NCBI GenBank assembly: GCA_964426135.1
Contig: CAYRPN010000030.1
Span: 1-51,171, forward strand
Source: CAYRPN01 sp964426135
Lineage (GTDB): Bacteria; Planctomycetota; Phycisphaerae; Phycisphaerales; Phycisphaeraceae
Reading direction: 5' to 3'
DNA: 51,171 nt
Shown piece after piece: positions 1 through 8,534 of this stretch. Both the position numbers and the translations under genes were made by a program. The notes beneath the pieces are model-generated. The model was not told where the DNA came from. It did not search any database and worked only from the letters and a program-made list of their open reading frames with translations. Each line of letters starts with the position of its first letter. Position 1 is the first letter of the stretch.

Positions 1-33
1 TCGAACCGCGGCCTTTTCTAAAGTGACCGTCAA

Positions 34-106
34 TAGCGACGGGGCTTGCCCCGCTCCGGCATGTGACCTGGGGTGCCGATTCAGAACGGGGCAAGCCCCG
101 TCGCTA
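34..106. repeat. Palindromic repeat (REP-like) downstream of mch
   Basis: Perfect 20-bp inverted repeat: TAGCGACGGGGCTTGCCCCG at 34-53 and its reverse complement at 87-106, with a 33-nt spacer. It lies 31 bp beyond the mch stop codon, so it could fold in the 3' end of the fhcC-mch transcript. There is no T-run, so it is not a classic terminator. The core (GGGGCTTGCCCC) resembles that of the palindrome at 47111-47177. Confidence 0.75.
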
Positions 107-137
107 AGCACAAGCGCGTGCCGCCAGATCAAAGGCC

Positions 138-1118
138 TCACCCAAAGAACGACTCCATCAGCACCTCTTCGTTGATCGCGCCGAACGTCGTACACCGCCC
201 GGTGTCGAGGTTCTGAAACGTGACCAGGGCCGGGCTGAAGAGCATCGGGTCGATCTTGTAAAAATCGTGGTTGTACCGTTTGAAGATTTCGCCGAAGGGC
301 CGGCCGAAATCCGTGGAGCTGTTCGATGGCACGCGCGGGCCGACGGCGGCGAGCGAATCGTCATCGCCGCGCACGTAGAGCGTGACTGCTCCGCCGTAGA
401 GGACCGCATCGTTGGTGCGCCCGATCGCGGCGATGTCGTTCTTTGCCACTGGCGGCAACGGGGCACAGCCGAACCCGCCGACGATGCGCGCCAGATCGAA
501 ATGCAGCGCGTGCAGCTTGTGCAGCGCGGTCTCGACGCTGCGAGCCACCACCTGCACGCCGCCGGCCAGGCTCGCCGTGCGGGCCAGCAGGATTGTGATG
601 CTGCCGGGATCGACTCCGGTCCGTTCGCTCAGGTAGGCGATGACGTTTTCACCGGGAATCTTGGAGGTTTCCAGCACGCCCACGATGCAGCCGGGCTTTT
701 CGAGCAGCGGACTCATCGCCGGATCGTTGAAGAGTTCCTCGCGCCCGTAAGCCGCCCGCATCGGGCCTGAGCCCATGGCGAAGTAGTCGCCCACATTGAT
801 CTGCCAGCCGGCGTATTGGCTCGCCATACAGGCGGCCGCGGGCTGATGCACATTCACCACGACCTGCGGCAGCCGCGCGTCCTTCACGTGTCCCGGTTCC
901 AGTTCGACATCAGCCAAGTCCGCAAGGCACGCCCGCGCCAGGTAGACACCGGCGGCGAGACTGCCGGCGGCGCCGGTCGCGTTCTTCGCCGAGGCGGTGC
1001 CGGCATCGACCACGGTCGCGCCGCCCACCGTGTGCACCTTGCAGTTGAACTCGGCGGCGCGATCGATCAGTTCGTCCACCACCGTCCGCGCGCGTTCGTT
1101 CAGGTTCCAGACAGCCAC
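138..1118 (-). CDS. mch: Methenyltetrahydromethanopterin cyclohydrolase (Mch)
   Basis: Mch reversibly hydrolyses methenyl-H4MPT to formyl-H4MPT, the cytoplasmic step between methylene-H4MPT oxidation and the formyltransferase/hydrolase complex. The 326-residue length fits the family. Recognisable conserved stretches are CMASQYAGW (about 97-105), GSGPMRA (116-122), ASLAGGVQVVARSVETALHK (about 182-201) and IGRTNDAVLYGG (232-243). The start is a GTG at 1118 lying inside the 3' end of fhcC (19-bp overlap), so the two genes are probably translationally coupled. Known biology: bacterial H4MPT enzymes occur in methylotrophic proteobacteria and in planctomycetes. The call is secure; physiological direction (formaldehyde oxidation or C1 assimilation) cannot be told from sequence. 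Confidence 0.95.
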   Translation of the reverse strand: MAVWNLNERARTVVDELIDRAAEFNCKVHTVGGATVVDAGTASAKNATGAAGSLAAGVYLARACLADLADVELEPGHVKDARLPQVVVNVHQPAAACMASQYAGWQINVGDYFAMGSGPMRAAYGREELFNDPAMSPLLEKPGCIVGVLETSKIPGENVIAYLSERTGVDPGSITILLARTASLAGGVQVVARSVETALHKLHALHFDLARIVGGFGCAPLPPVAKNDIAAIGRTNDAVLYGGAVTLYVRGDDDSLAAVGPRVPSNSSTDFGRPFGEIFKRYNHDFYKIDPMLFSPALVTFQNLDTGRCTTFGAINEEVLMESFFG

Positions 1119-1981
1119 TGCAACACCTCACCTTTGTTCTGTTCCAGCGCGTCGCCGATGTGAGTCTTCCATCGGCCGCGCGAAAGTTGCGCCACATCCG
1201 CCCAAGGCACGCGCTTCAGCGCGACTAGTAATGCCGGCATCGCGCCGGCATCGATGGTACCGCCGGCGGGAAAACTCGGCCCGGTGTGGATCGCGGCATT
1301 CGGGTCGAGGCAGAGAATCGTGCCGCGCTGCATTTGCAGGCCGGGGTGATCGATGGCGCGGGAAGAGAGCAACGGGGAGGGCGAGGCTCCTGCCGAGCCG
1401 CCGGTGTCACGAGGGGTTTCCGTTGTTCGCGGCGCGGCGGGAGCCTCGCCCTCCCGGTTGCAGGCGCCAATCACAACCGTCCCCGCCAACATGCGATAAC
1501 CCGGACTCGCGCCGCATTCGCCGCGCACCGCGATCAGGCCGCGGCGCATGAGCAGGCCGATGTGATCGCCGGCATTGCCTTCGATGAGGATTTCGCCGCC
1601 GGTCATGCCTCGCTTGCTGGTTGGATGCGGTCCGCCGGAGCGGTGTCCGGCGTTGCCGGTCACGCGGATGACGCCGCCGGACATGGAAGCGCCCAGGTCG
1701 TCGCCGGCGTCGCCTTCGATGATGAGTTGGCCGCGCTGCATGAGCGCGCCGAGGTTGTCGATTGGCGGCAGCCGCTGACCGGTTTCGGCGCGAATCGTCA
1801 TTGTTAAGCCTGGACTGCCAGTCACATGGAAAAGCTCTCCCAATGGAAAGTATGAACCGTTGAAAGGCAGAGGCGTTGATTCCAAGCCGACTCGCCTCCC
1901 GAGAATGTCAGGGCGGAGCAAAGATCCGTCGATGAGGGCGGCACCGAATCTGAGTCGCCATGTCAATGTGTAGCCATCCAT
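1100..1981 (-). CDS. fhcC: Formylmethanofuran dehydrogenase/formyltransferase-hydrolase subunit C (FhcC)
   Basis: This is the beta-helical subunit of the formyltransferase/hydrolase complex, which releases formate from the formyl carrier. The evidence is a run of glycine-rich repeats such as GALMQRGQLIIEGDAGDDLG, then GASMSGGVIRVTGNAG and GLLMRRGLIAVRGECG, typical of GXGXG/FmdC folds. I chose the ATG at 1981 because AGGAAG lies 6 nt upstream and the protein then begins near the usual position; an ATG at 2023 would add 14 residues. Oddity: about 30 extra residues between VIGAC and HPGLQMQRG are encoded by an in-frame palindromic repeat (1375-1455). The gene overlaps mch. Subunits A and B are not in the window. 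Confidence 0.9.
   Translation of the reverse strand: MDGYTLTWRLRFGAALIDGSLLRPDILGRRVGLESTPLPFNGSYFPLGELFHVTGSPGLTMTIRAETGQRLPPIDNLGALMQRGQLIIEGDAGDDLGASMSGGVIRVTGNAGHRSGGPHPTSKRGMTGGEILIEGNAGDHIGLLMRRGLIAVRGECGASPGYRMLAGTVVIGACNREGEAPAAPRTTETPRDTGGSAGASPSPLLSSRAIDHPGLQMQRGTILCLDPNAAIHTGPSFPAGGTIDAGAMPALLVALKRVPWADVAQLSRGRWKTHIGDALEQNKGEVLQWLSGT
1375..1455. repeat. REP-like palindrome inserted in frame within fhcC
   Basis: Perfect 16-bp arms GGGAGGGCGAGGCTCC (1375-1390) and GGAGCCTCGCCCTCCC (1440-1455). The dyad continues imperfectly inwards (tGCCGaGCCG against cGCCGcGCCG). The element is translated as part of FhcC, adding a Gly/Ala/Pro/Ser/Thr-rich peptide between two repeats of the beta-helix, where a loop could be tolerated. 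Confidence 0.8.
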
Positions 1982-2040
1982 AGACACTTCCTGAACCGAC
2001 GAAACTACGAGCAAGAGTCGCATCGCACTTGATTGTGCGT

Positions 2041-2120
2041 GCAGGTTGGTCGGGCCGTATCCGGGTGGCCCACCTGCTGATGCGTCGCCGAACCGGGTGG
2101 GCCTCGCGGACTCGGCTAAA
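2041..2120. repeat. REP-like repeat upstream of fhcC; rest of the gap shows no gene
   Basis: Contains the dyad GGCCCACC (2067-2074) / GGTGGGCC (2096-2103), followed by GCCTCGCGGACTCGGC at 2101-2116. The latter 16-mer recurs exactly and in the same orientation at 45390-45405, and inverted inside the repeat at 46994-47088. The remaining sequence from 2121 to 2339 is relatively AT-rich and holds no gene I can support. Confidence 0.6.
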
Positions 2121-2339
2121 CCTATAATACCCTTGTGGCAATTGCAAGTCGCAATACTTTTATTGACAGATATTTACTGCAATTTGTCGATCCAATTCCA
2201 CCAGGGGCTTCCAAAGCGAAAATTGTCAACAACCCAGTGCGGAATTCGTCAAGGCTGAACCACATTCTAGTGTAATGCGCCATAATCAATAGAACATAAG
2301 TCCGACTCGCACGTTCTTGGTAGTAGGAGCACCAAGATC

Positions 2340-2996
2340 ATGCGCGTTGCACCACCCATTCTGTTGACCGATGAACAACGCCGGAAGTTGACCGCTGTCG
2401 CCGCCAGTCGCACCGCCAGCGTGCGCTTCGTGACCCGCGCGAAGATCATTCTGCTGGCGGCTGATGGCCGGCAGGATATCCAGATCGCCGCTCAGGTCGG
2501 CATGCAGCGGCAGAGCGTGGCTCGTTGCCGCCGGCGGTTTCTCCAGTCGGGTGTCGAGGGGATCGCCAAGGACGCCCCGCGCGGCGGACGCAAGCGATCG
2601 GCCCGCAGCGACGCCAAGGTCCGCGCCATCATCGAACGCACCACCCAGACCACGCCGCCCAACGCCACCCACTGGAGCACGCGGGTGATGGCGGCGGCCG
2701 AAGGCGTCAGCGAGGCGACCGTGCGCCGCATCTGGCGCGAGCACGGGCTCAAGCCGCACCGTGTCAAGTCGTTCAAGCTCTCCAACGACAAACAGTTCAT
2801 CGAGAAGCTCGACGATATCGTCGGCCTCTACCTCAGCCCGCCGGAGCACGCGCTGGTGCTCGCGTGCGACGAGAAGAGCCAGATCCAGGCTCTGGACCGC
2901 ACCCAGCCCACGCTGCCGATGAAAAGGGGACGCCACGCGACGATGACGCACGACTACGTGCGGCACGGCACCACCACGCTGTTCGCGGCCTTGTGA
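2340..2996 (+). pseudogene. IS630-family transposase, N-terminal remnant
   Basis: The translated part (218 codons) starts with a helix-turn-helix region (about 1-75) typical of IS630 transposases. It then reaches the DDE_3 catalytic core at VLACDEKSQIQALDRTQP, carrying the first catalytic aspartate, followed by MTHDYVRHGTTTLFAAL. A full IS630 transposase would continue well past this point to a second aspartate and a glutamate. Here the similarity stops at about 2990, and the next bases belong to a different transposase family. The gene is therefore a 5' fragment fused by deletion or recombination and cannot encode an active enzyme. Start ATG at 2340. Confidence 0.85.
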
Positions 2997-4149
2997 CGAC
3001 GGTGAAAGAGATCGTCACGACGATGGAGCAGCGTCACGGCAAAGCCGACCGCGTGTGGGTGATGGATCGGGGCATGGTCTGTGCGGCCAACATCGAGTTC
3101 CTCAAGGAAGGCGGCCGGCGGCAGGGCTTTTCAATTCTCGCAGACCAATGGTTGTTCCCAGGAATCACAAAGAACACAAAGGCACGAAGGTCACGAAGAG
3201 GAAAGGGCTTGATTCTCTGAGAAATTCTTAGTGTCCTTCGTGGCTTTGTGTCCTTTGTGTTCAAACCGGTGATCCAGGATCTATCCGGAAATGGAGAATT
3301 GAAAAGCCCTGCGGCCGGCGGTACATCGTGGGGACGCCCAAGACTCTGCTGCGAAAATATGAAAAGCAACTGCTCGCTTCCGATTGGAGCGTCGTGCATG
3401 AAGGCCTGGAGGTGAAACTCTGTCCCGATCCCGATGGCGGGAGCGAGACGTTCATCCTCTGTCGGTCGGCGGCGCGGCGCGAGAAGGAAAAGGCGATGCA
3501 CGAGAAGTTCGAGAAGCGCATCGAGGAAGGACTGACTTCGCTGGCGAAACTGGCTGAGAAGCGCTCGATGACAGCGGTGGCGCTCTCGCATCGCGTCGGG
3601 CGACTGCTGGGCCAGAACACGCGTGCGGCCGGCGCGTTCAAGACCGACGTGAGCAGCGACGCCACGGGCAAGGCTGTGCTCAAGTGGGAGAAGGTCGAAC
3701 AGTGGCGAAGCTGGGCCAGGCTCAGCGAAGGCTGCTACCTGCTGCGCAGCAACGTCAGCGATTGGACGGCTGCGGAACTCTGGCGGGCCTACATGCAACT
3801 GACCGAGGCCGAGGCGGCGTTCCGCATCCACAAGAGCGACCTGTCGCTGCGTCCGATCTGGCACCAGAAGAAGGAACGCGTGCAGGCACATGTGCTGGTC
3901 TGCTTCCTGGCGTACGTGCTGTGGAAGACGCTGGGCCAGATGTGCAAGTCGGCCGGGCTGGGCGACGAGCCGCGCAAGGTGCTCGACGAGATCGCTGGGA
4001 TCCAGACAGTGGACGTGATCCTGCCCACGCGCTGCGGGCAGCGGATCCGCAAACGCTGCGTGGGCAAGCCGACGGAACACCAGGCGATCCTTCTACAGAA
4101 GCTGGGCCTGAGCCCGCCGCGCAGCCTGGAGGTGGTGGCTTTGCAGTGA
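2997..4149 (+). pseudogene. IS1634/IS4-type transposase, C-terminal remnant interrupted by a MITE
   Basis: Reading through 2997-3121 gives TVKEIVTTMEQRHGKADRVW followed by VMDRGMV (a catalytic aspartate in the DRG context). After the 190-bp insertion the frame continues at YIVGTPKTLLRKYEKQLL and runs to 4149, including TEAEAAFRIHKSDLSLRPIW with the expected catalytic glutamate. Removing the MITE plus one copy of its 10-bp target duplication joins EGGRR directly to YIVGTP in frame, so the transposase fragment was intact at this point before the insertion. The N-terminal third, including the first aspartate, is missing because of the fusion with the IS630 remnant. The product is inactive. Confidence 0.85.
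3122..3311. mobile_element. 190-bp MITE with perfect 18-bp terminal inverted repeats
   Basis: The left end is CAGGGCTTTTCAATTCTC (3122-3139) and the right end (3294-3311) is its exact reverse complement. Both sides are flanked by CGGCCGGCGG (3112-3121 and 3312-3321), a 10-bp target site duplication. The interior carries a second imperfect dyad built on the motif ACACAAAGG...CACGAAG (around 3172-3200) and its reverse complement (around 3235-3261). There is no transposase gene, so it must have been moved in trans. A 10-bp duplication is within the range of IS4-type transposases, but the parent element cannot be named from this sequence. Confidence 0.9.
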
Positions 4150-4166
4150 AGACTTTTTGAAATAAT

Positions 4167-4196
4167 CGCCCTTGGCGCAATCGCCAGGGGCGTTTT
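4167..4196 (+). terminator. Weak terminator-like hairpin after the IS remnant
   Basis: CGCCCTTGGCG (4167-4177) pairs with CGCCAGGGGCG (4182-4192), one mismatch, 4-nt loop, followed by TTTT. It lies 18 bp downstream of the transposase stop. The short T-run makes the call weak. Confidence 0.4.
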
Positions 4197-4294
4197 GGAT
4201 GGCGAACTGCGGAAGTTGGGTTAACGTGGCGGATGTTGGCGAACGCTGCCTGGAGCACGGACTTTGGCCTTCCTAGCCAAACGGCGAGCCATGG

Positions 4295-7012
4295 TTACTT
4301 CCCCGGTTTCGTCGCTGGGTATTTGGCGCGCTCGGCCTGCCACTTCTTCGCCTCGTCGGGCTTGTCGGTGGCGGTGTAGAACTCGACGAGCCGGCCGGCC
4401 GCCTCGGTCAAGCGGATTCTTCCATTAGCGGGGATAGTCTTTTCCCGCCGTTTCATCCCCTCATAGCCCGCCAGCATCAGCGGCTCGGCGTCGCCGTATT
4501 TCCGCTGGCCAAGCAACGCCCGGCCCAGCATCGCCTGTGTGCTGAACGTCGTCCAAAGGTCGGGTTCCGTTTTCTGGCAGATGGCCAGGCATTCGCGGAG
4601 CAGCGGTTCGGCCTCGGTGAAAGCCCCCACCCTCAGCAACGCAGTGGCGAACGAGGCGAGCTGTCCGGTGAATTGAGGGCTGTCTGCCGGGAACTGCTTA
4701 CGGGTGGACGCGAGCCATTCTGCGAGCAACGGCTTGGCTTTTTCCCGTGCTCCGGCCTTCAGGTAAGCCGTAATCAGGCTTTTCATCGCGCCGACGTAGT
4801 AGGGATGGCCGGGATTGAAATTGGTCCGGGACTGCTGGAGCGATTCCTCGTAGAGCGGCAGCGACCGGTCGAACCGCCTCGCGGCGTCATAAGCCCAGGC
4901 GAGATGGACGGTGGTCAGGGCGGTGTCGGGGTGGTAGGGCCCGAGTTGGGCTTTGCGGAGCGCGAGCGTTTCCTCGAAGAGTTGAATGCACGCGTCGAGC
5001 TTGCCGGCGGCGCGATGGGTCACCGCGAGTTCGTGCGCACTGGCGAGGGTCTCGGGGTGGTCCGGTCCGAGTCGGGTCCGCCGGGCCCGAAGGGCTTCCA
5101 TGCCGAGAAGGAGGGCTTGGTCGAATTTCTCCGCCGCCCGGTAAGCGATGGCGAGGTTGTGCATGCTCTGAAGTGTTTCGGCGTCTTCGCGTCCAAGAGC
5201 GGATTCGCGGAGCTTAAGGACTTGCTCATAAAGAGGGAGGGCGATATCGCGCCTGCCCGCAGAGAGGTGGACGGCGGCAAGGCCGCTCATGATTCGCAAA
5301 GTTTCGGGATGCTCGGCACCGAGTCGGGTTTGAAAGAGCTTCAGTTCCGTGTCGCTCAACAGGCATTCCGGATCGCGACCGAACTCGCATCCCGGGTTCG
5401 TTTCGACGGCCTTGCGGAAGAGGGCGAGCGCATCGTCCGCCTGTCCGTTGGCGTGGAGGCGTTTGGCACGGGTGGCGTGATTGATGGCGGTGTTGATGGC
5501 GTTAACGCGCCGGAGCGATTCGAGCCGGGCGCTGGCGAGTTTTTCGCCGGCTTCGGCGCGGATTTTCTGCTCGAGCGCCTGTGCACGACCCGTCTCGGCA
5601 TCCGTGCGGGCGGCCTTCTCGGCGGCGGCGGCCTGCTCGGCCTCGGCACGGCGGTCCTCGGCGTCCTGCTTTGCCTGCCGCTCGGCGGCGGCAGACCGGG
5701 TCGCGCGGATCAGCCCGAATGTGGTGCCGGCGATCCCCGCCACGAGCACGAGCAGCACCAGCGACGCCGCCACCACCTGCGGCCGGTGCCGGCGGAGGAA
5801 CTTGCTCATCAGGTAACCAGTGCTGGGCGGGTGGGCCTGCACCGCCTCGCCGCTCAGATATCGCTGCACATCCGCCGCCAGGCCGTTGGCCGTCTCGTAA
5901 CGCCGCGTGCGGTTCTTTTCCAACGCCTTCAGTGCGATCCAGTCCAGCTCACTCTGGAGCATCTGCTTCAGCTTTCGCGGCTCGATGCTTCGGTTGGCCG
6001 ATAGTGTTGGCAACGTGGCCTCAGCAGACAGTTTCGTGCTGGGCTTGGGCGCTTCATCCTCTCGCACCACCCTCAGCACCTCCATCAGCCCCTTCTTCTC
6101 CAGTTCCTCTTTTGTGAACGGCGGTGAGCCGGTCAGCAGCTCATAGAGCAGCACGCCCAGCGAATAGACATCGCTCCGCGTATCGATGTCCAGGTTGTTC
6201 AGCGTCGCCTGCTCTGGAGACATGTACTGCGGCGTGCCGATGACCCCGCCGAAACCGGTGTTGAGCGTCGCTTCCGAAAGCGACTGGCCGGTCGCCTTGG
6301 CGACGCCGAAGTCGATCACCTTGGGCACCGGCTTGTCGTCGTAAAGCGCGATCATCACGTTCGACGGCTTGATGTCGCGGTGGATGATCCCCTTCTGGTG
6401 GGCGTGCTGGATGGCCTGGCACACCGGGACAAACAACTCCAGCCGCTCCTTGAGGCTCAGCTTGCAGGCGTCGCAGTATTCGGTGATGGGCGTTCCCTTG
6501 ACCAGTTCCATCACAAAGAACGGCCGGCCATCGGGCATAACGCCTCCGTCGAGCACCTTGGCGATGTTGGGGTGGTCCATCATCGCCAGGGCCTGGCGCT
6601 CGGCCTCGAAACGGGTGAGGACCTGCTTCGAATCCATTCCCAGCTTGATCAGTTTGACGGCGACCCTGCGTTTGACGGGTTCGGATTGCTGCGCGAGCCA
6701 GACGCTGCCCATGCCCCCTTCGCCGATGCGTTCGAGGAGCTTGTACTTGCCGGCGAGGATCATGCCGGAGGCATCGGAAGGGGCGGCAACAGCAGGCCCT
6801 TTCCAGCCATCGTCGGCGTCCAACGTCGCGGCCTCCACCGCGCTGGAGCCCGGAGCGGGGGTGACATCGGCCGCGAGAAGCGCCTCGATGCGGGCGCGGA
6901 GATCGGGCTGATCGCCACATTCGCGGTCGAGATAGGCGGCCCGCTCGGCGGGGGTGGCCAGATCGGATGCAGCCAGGAACAGTGATTTTGCAAGTTTGGG
7001 ATCGACAGCCAT
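4295..7012 (-). CDS. Membrane Ser/Thr protein kinase with C-terminal TPR repeats
   Basis: A 905-residue Hanks-type kinase. The N-terminal 85 residues are a cytoplasmic segment common in planctomycete kinases. The kinase domain starts near 90: glycine loop GEGGMGSV (97-104), catalytic lysine K120 in VAVKLIK, HRDIKPSN (211-218), DFG (234-236) and SPEQ (265-268). All catalytic residues are present. One hydrophobic segment at about 412-436 would anchor the protein. An Ala/Glu-rich coiled-coil-like stretch follows, then at least six TPR-type repeats with the pattern HPETLxxxxxLA, probably outside the cytoplasm. AGAGG 8 nt upstream supports the ATG at 7012. It lies 71 bp downstream of an ECF sigma factor on the same strand, a frequent planctomycete pairing that suggests a signalling unit. 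The substrate is unknown. Confidence 0.93.
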   Translation of the reverse strand: MAVDPKLAKSLFLAASDLATPAERAAYLDRECGDQPDLRARIEALLAADVTPAPGSSAVEAATLDADDGWKGPAVAAPSDASGMILAGKYKLLERIGEGGMGSVWLAQQSEPVKRRVAVKLIKLGMDSKQVLTRFEAERQALAMMDHPNIAKVLDGGVMPDGRPFFVMELVKGTPITEYCDACKLSLKERLELFVPVCQAIQHAHQKGIIHRDIKPSNVMIALYDDKPVPKVIDFGVAKATGQSLSEATLNTGFGGVIGTPQYMSPEQATLNNLDIDTRSDVYSLGVLLYELLTGSPPFTKEELEKKGLMEVLRVVREDEAPKPSTKLSAEATLPTLSANRSIEPRKLKQMLQSELDWIALKALEKNRTRRYETANGLAADVQRYLSGEAVQAHPPSTGYLMSKFLRRHRPQVVAASLVLLVLVAGIAGTTFGLIRATRSAAAERQAKQDAEDRRAEAEQAAAAEKAARTDAETGRAQALEQKIRAEAGEKLASARLESLRRVNAINTAINHATRAKRLHANGQADDALALFRKAVETNPGCEFGRDPECLLSDTELKLFQTRLGAEHPETLRIMSGLAAVHLSAGRRDIALPLYEQVLKLRESALGREDAETLQSMHNLAIAYRAAEKFDQALLLGMEALRARRTRLGPDHPETLASAHELAVTHRAAGKLDACIQLFEETLALRKAQLGPYHPDTALTTVHLAWAYDAARRFDRSLPLYEESLQQSRTNFNPGHPYYVGAMKSLITAYLKAGAREKAKPLLAEWLASTRKQFPADSPQFTGQLASFATALLRVGAFTEAEPLLRECLAICQKTEPDLWTTFSTQAMLGRALLGQRKYGDAEPLMLAGYEGMKRREKTIPANGRIRLTEAAGRLVEFYTATDKPDEAKKWQAERAKYPATKPGK

Positions 7013-7083
7013 CAGCTTACCTCTAGAACAAGGTCCGCCTTCAATGCGTCGTCCGGGGAAAAAGTGTCTCGCGCTGTCCGAAA

Positions 7084-7698
7084 TTATTTCTCCAGGGCCT
7101 CGCGCAGCCAGACCCGTGCGTACTTCCAGTTGCGGTACGCCACAGGGCGGGAAAGCTTCATGGCCGCGCCGGCCTCCTCCACCGACAGCCCGCCGAACAG
7201 GTGCAGGTGGGCGACCCGGGCAGCGTCCGGGTCTTCGGCCGCGAGGCGGATGAGCAACTCGTCCAGCGACAGGATCAGGTCGGGGTGCTCGGCGATTGAA
7301 TCGGCATGGTCGAGCAGTTCCAGCCGGACTCGCTTGCCCCCGCGCTTCAGCCGGCCCTGCGACCGGGCATGGTCGATCAAAATGCGCCGCATGGCGTCGG
7401 CGGCTGCGGCGAAGAAGTGGCCACGGTTCTGCCAGCCGGGGTCGTCTTTGCCGACCAGGCGGATATACGCCTCGTGAACCAGAGCTGTGGCTTGGAGGGT
7501 GTGGTCAGTCGACTCGCCGGCCATGCGACTGCCGGCCAACTTGCGCAACTCATTGTAGACCAACGGCAACAACTCCCCGGCGGCCCTGGAGTCGCCGGTG
7601 TCGATGGCCTGGAGGATTCGCGTGACGTCCGACACCGATGAATTGTAACTGTTGTCTGCTGAAGTGGTGGTGCATCCTTCATGCGGCAGACAAGACAT
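7084..7698 (-). CDS. ECF-subfamily RNA polymerase sigma factor
   Basis: A 204-residue sigma-70-like protein of the planctomycete ECF type (Sigma70_ECF). Region 2 runs from about VTRILQAIDTGDSRAAGELL through TLQATALVHEAYIRL and FFAAAADAMRRILIDHARSQ. Region 4 is the C-terminal helix-turn-helix around HLHLFGGLSVEEAGAAMKLS. The first ATG is at 7698, but homologous proteins usually begin near the VTRIL segment, so a GTG at 7635 (residue 22) is also possible; neither has a strong ribosome binding site. It lies upstream of the Ser/Thr kinase on the same strand with a 71-bp gap. Inference: the kinase may control, or be co-expressed with, this sigma factor. Confidence 0.92.
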   Translation of the reverse strand: MSCLPHEGCTTTSADNSYNSSVSDVTRILQAIDTGDSRAAGELLPLVYNELRKLAGSRMAGESTDHTLQATALVHEAYIRLVGKDDPGWQNRGHFFAAAADAMRRILIDHARSQGRLKRGGKRVRLELLDHADSIAEHPDLILSLDELLIRLAAEDPDAARVAHLHLFGGLSVEEAGAAMKLSRPVAYRNWKYARVWLREALEK

Positions 7699-7782
7699 GT
7701 CGAAACTCTAGCAATGTCTTCAATAGATTGTGCTGCGGTGCAATCAGCAGAGTTCGATACGCTTGCACGAAGGGGAGCTTTT

Positions 7783-7809
7783 GCCGGTCGCAAACGCGAC
7801 CGGCTTTTT
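7783..7809 (+). terminator. Rho-independent terminator preceding the group II intron
   Basis: Perfect 9-bp stem GCCGGTCGC (7783-7791) / GCGACCGGC (7796-7804), loop AAAC, then TTTTT (7805-7809). The T-run shows it acts on plus-strand transcripts, but no plus-strand gene lies directly upstream, so the gene it served may be lost. Eight bases separate the T-run from the intron's probable first base. Confidence 0.8.
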
Positions 7810-7816
7810 ATCTGTT

Positions 7817-8534
7817 GTGCCGGGCATGGCACGCTGACTTGAGGGTGTAAGTCCCTTGGAGGCCTCGATGACAGGAACTCCTAGCCGAACAACAAGGGCG
7901 TCGCCGCGAGGCGTCGTCTGAAGGAAGCTGTAAGCAAAGCCTCGGCCTGAGGAACACGAACCGAATCAGGCGCACGATCGACGGGCGAGAGGGCCAAAAG
8001 ACTCGAAGCCCGATGTCATCCGGATCGACCATGCGTACATGCGGCAGGCGTATGAGGCGAAGGTCACGTGTCTTACCCCGGGAGGTCTGGCGTCCTGCCA
8101 TGAGCCAGTCGCATCGCAAGGCGCGGCGGATGGCCGCCAGAAGTCAGCCGAGGCCGTAGTAGTTCATGCAGTCGGTGCGATTAGTGAGGCACTCCAAAGC
8201 CCAAAGGCGGAGCAACGGATAGATCGCACCGGGAACGATGAATGAAGGGCCGAACGTCAGGAGCCGAATCGGCACGGGAAGTTCGATGCACGAATCAGAC
8301 GCAGATAAAAGGGCGCAGATGCCTGGGCCACCCCGCGGAGCAGACGGCGGCACCGTCGATGGCGCGGGCTTGGCGCGTCAAGCGTGCGCGGCACGGACCG
8401 GTCATGCCGAGGACGAGACGTGGATGCTCGATGAGCATCAGCGGCTTGCGCGCTGCTGACGAACCGCCGTATACGGAACCGTACGTACGGTGGTGTGGGG
8501 GCTGGGGGAGGGCAACCTCCCCCGGCTACCCGGT
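7817..8534 (+). mobile_element. Group II intron lacking its reverse transcriptase/maturase gene
   Basis: The 5' end GTGCCGGGCATGGCACGC, followed by GAGGGTGTAAGTCCC, and the segment AGAAGTCAGCCGAGGC near 8130 match domain I to IV landmarks of bacterial group II introns. AAGGGCCGAACGTCAGGAGC (near 8246) is typical of the domain IV leader that precedes an ltrA gene. Domain V is AACCGCCGTATACGG... paired with ...CGTACGTACGGTGGT (about 8460-8494). Domain VI is the hairpin with GGGGGAGGGCAACCTCCCCC (8504-8523), and the 3' end is near CTACCCGGT. Length is about 718 nt; the RT ORF of roughly 1.2 kb is absent. Position just after a terminator hairpin is characteristic of group IIC introns. The exact 3' boundary and class are inferred. 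Confidence 0.75.
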
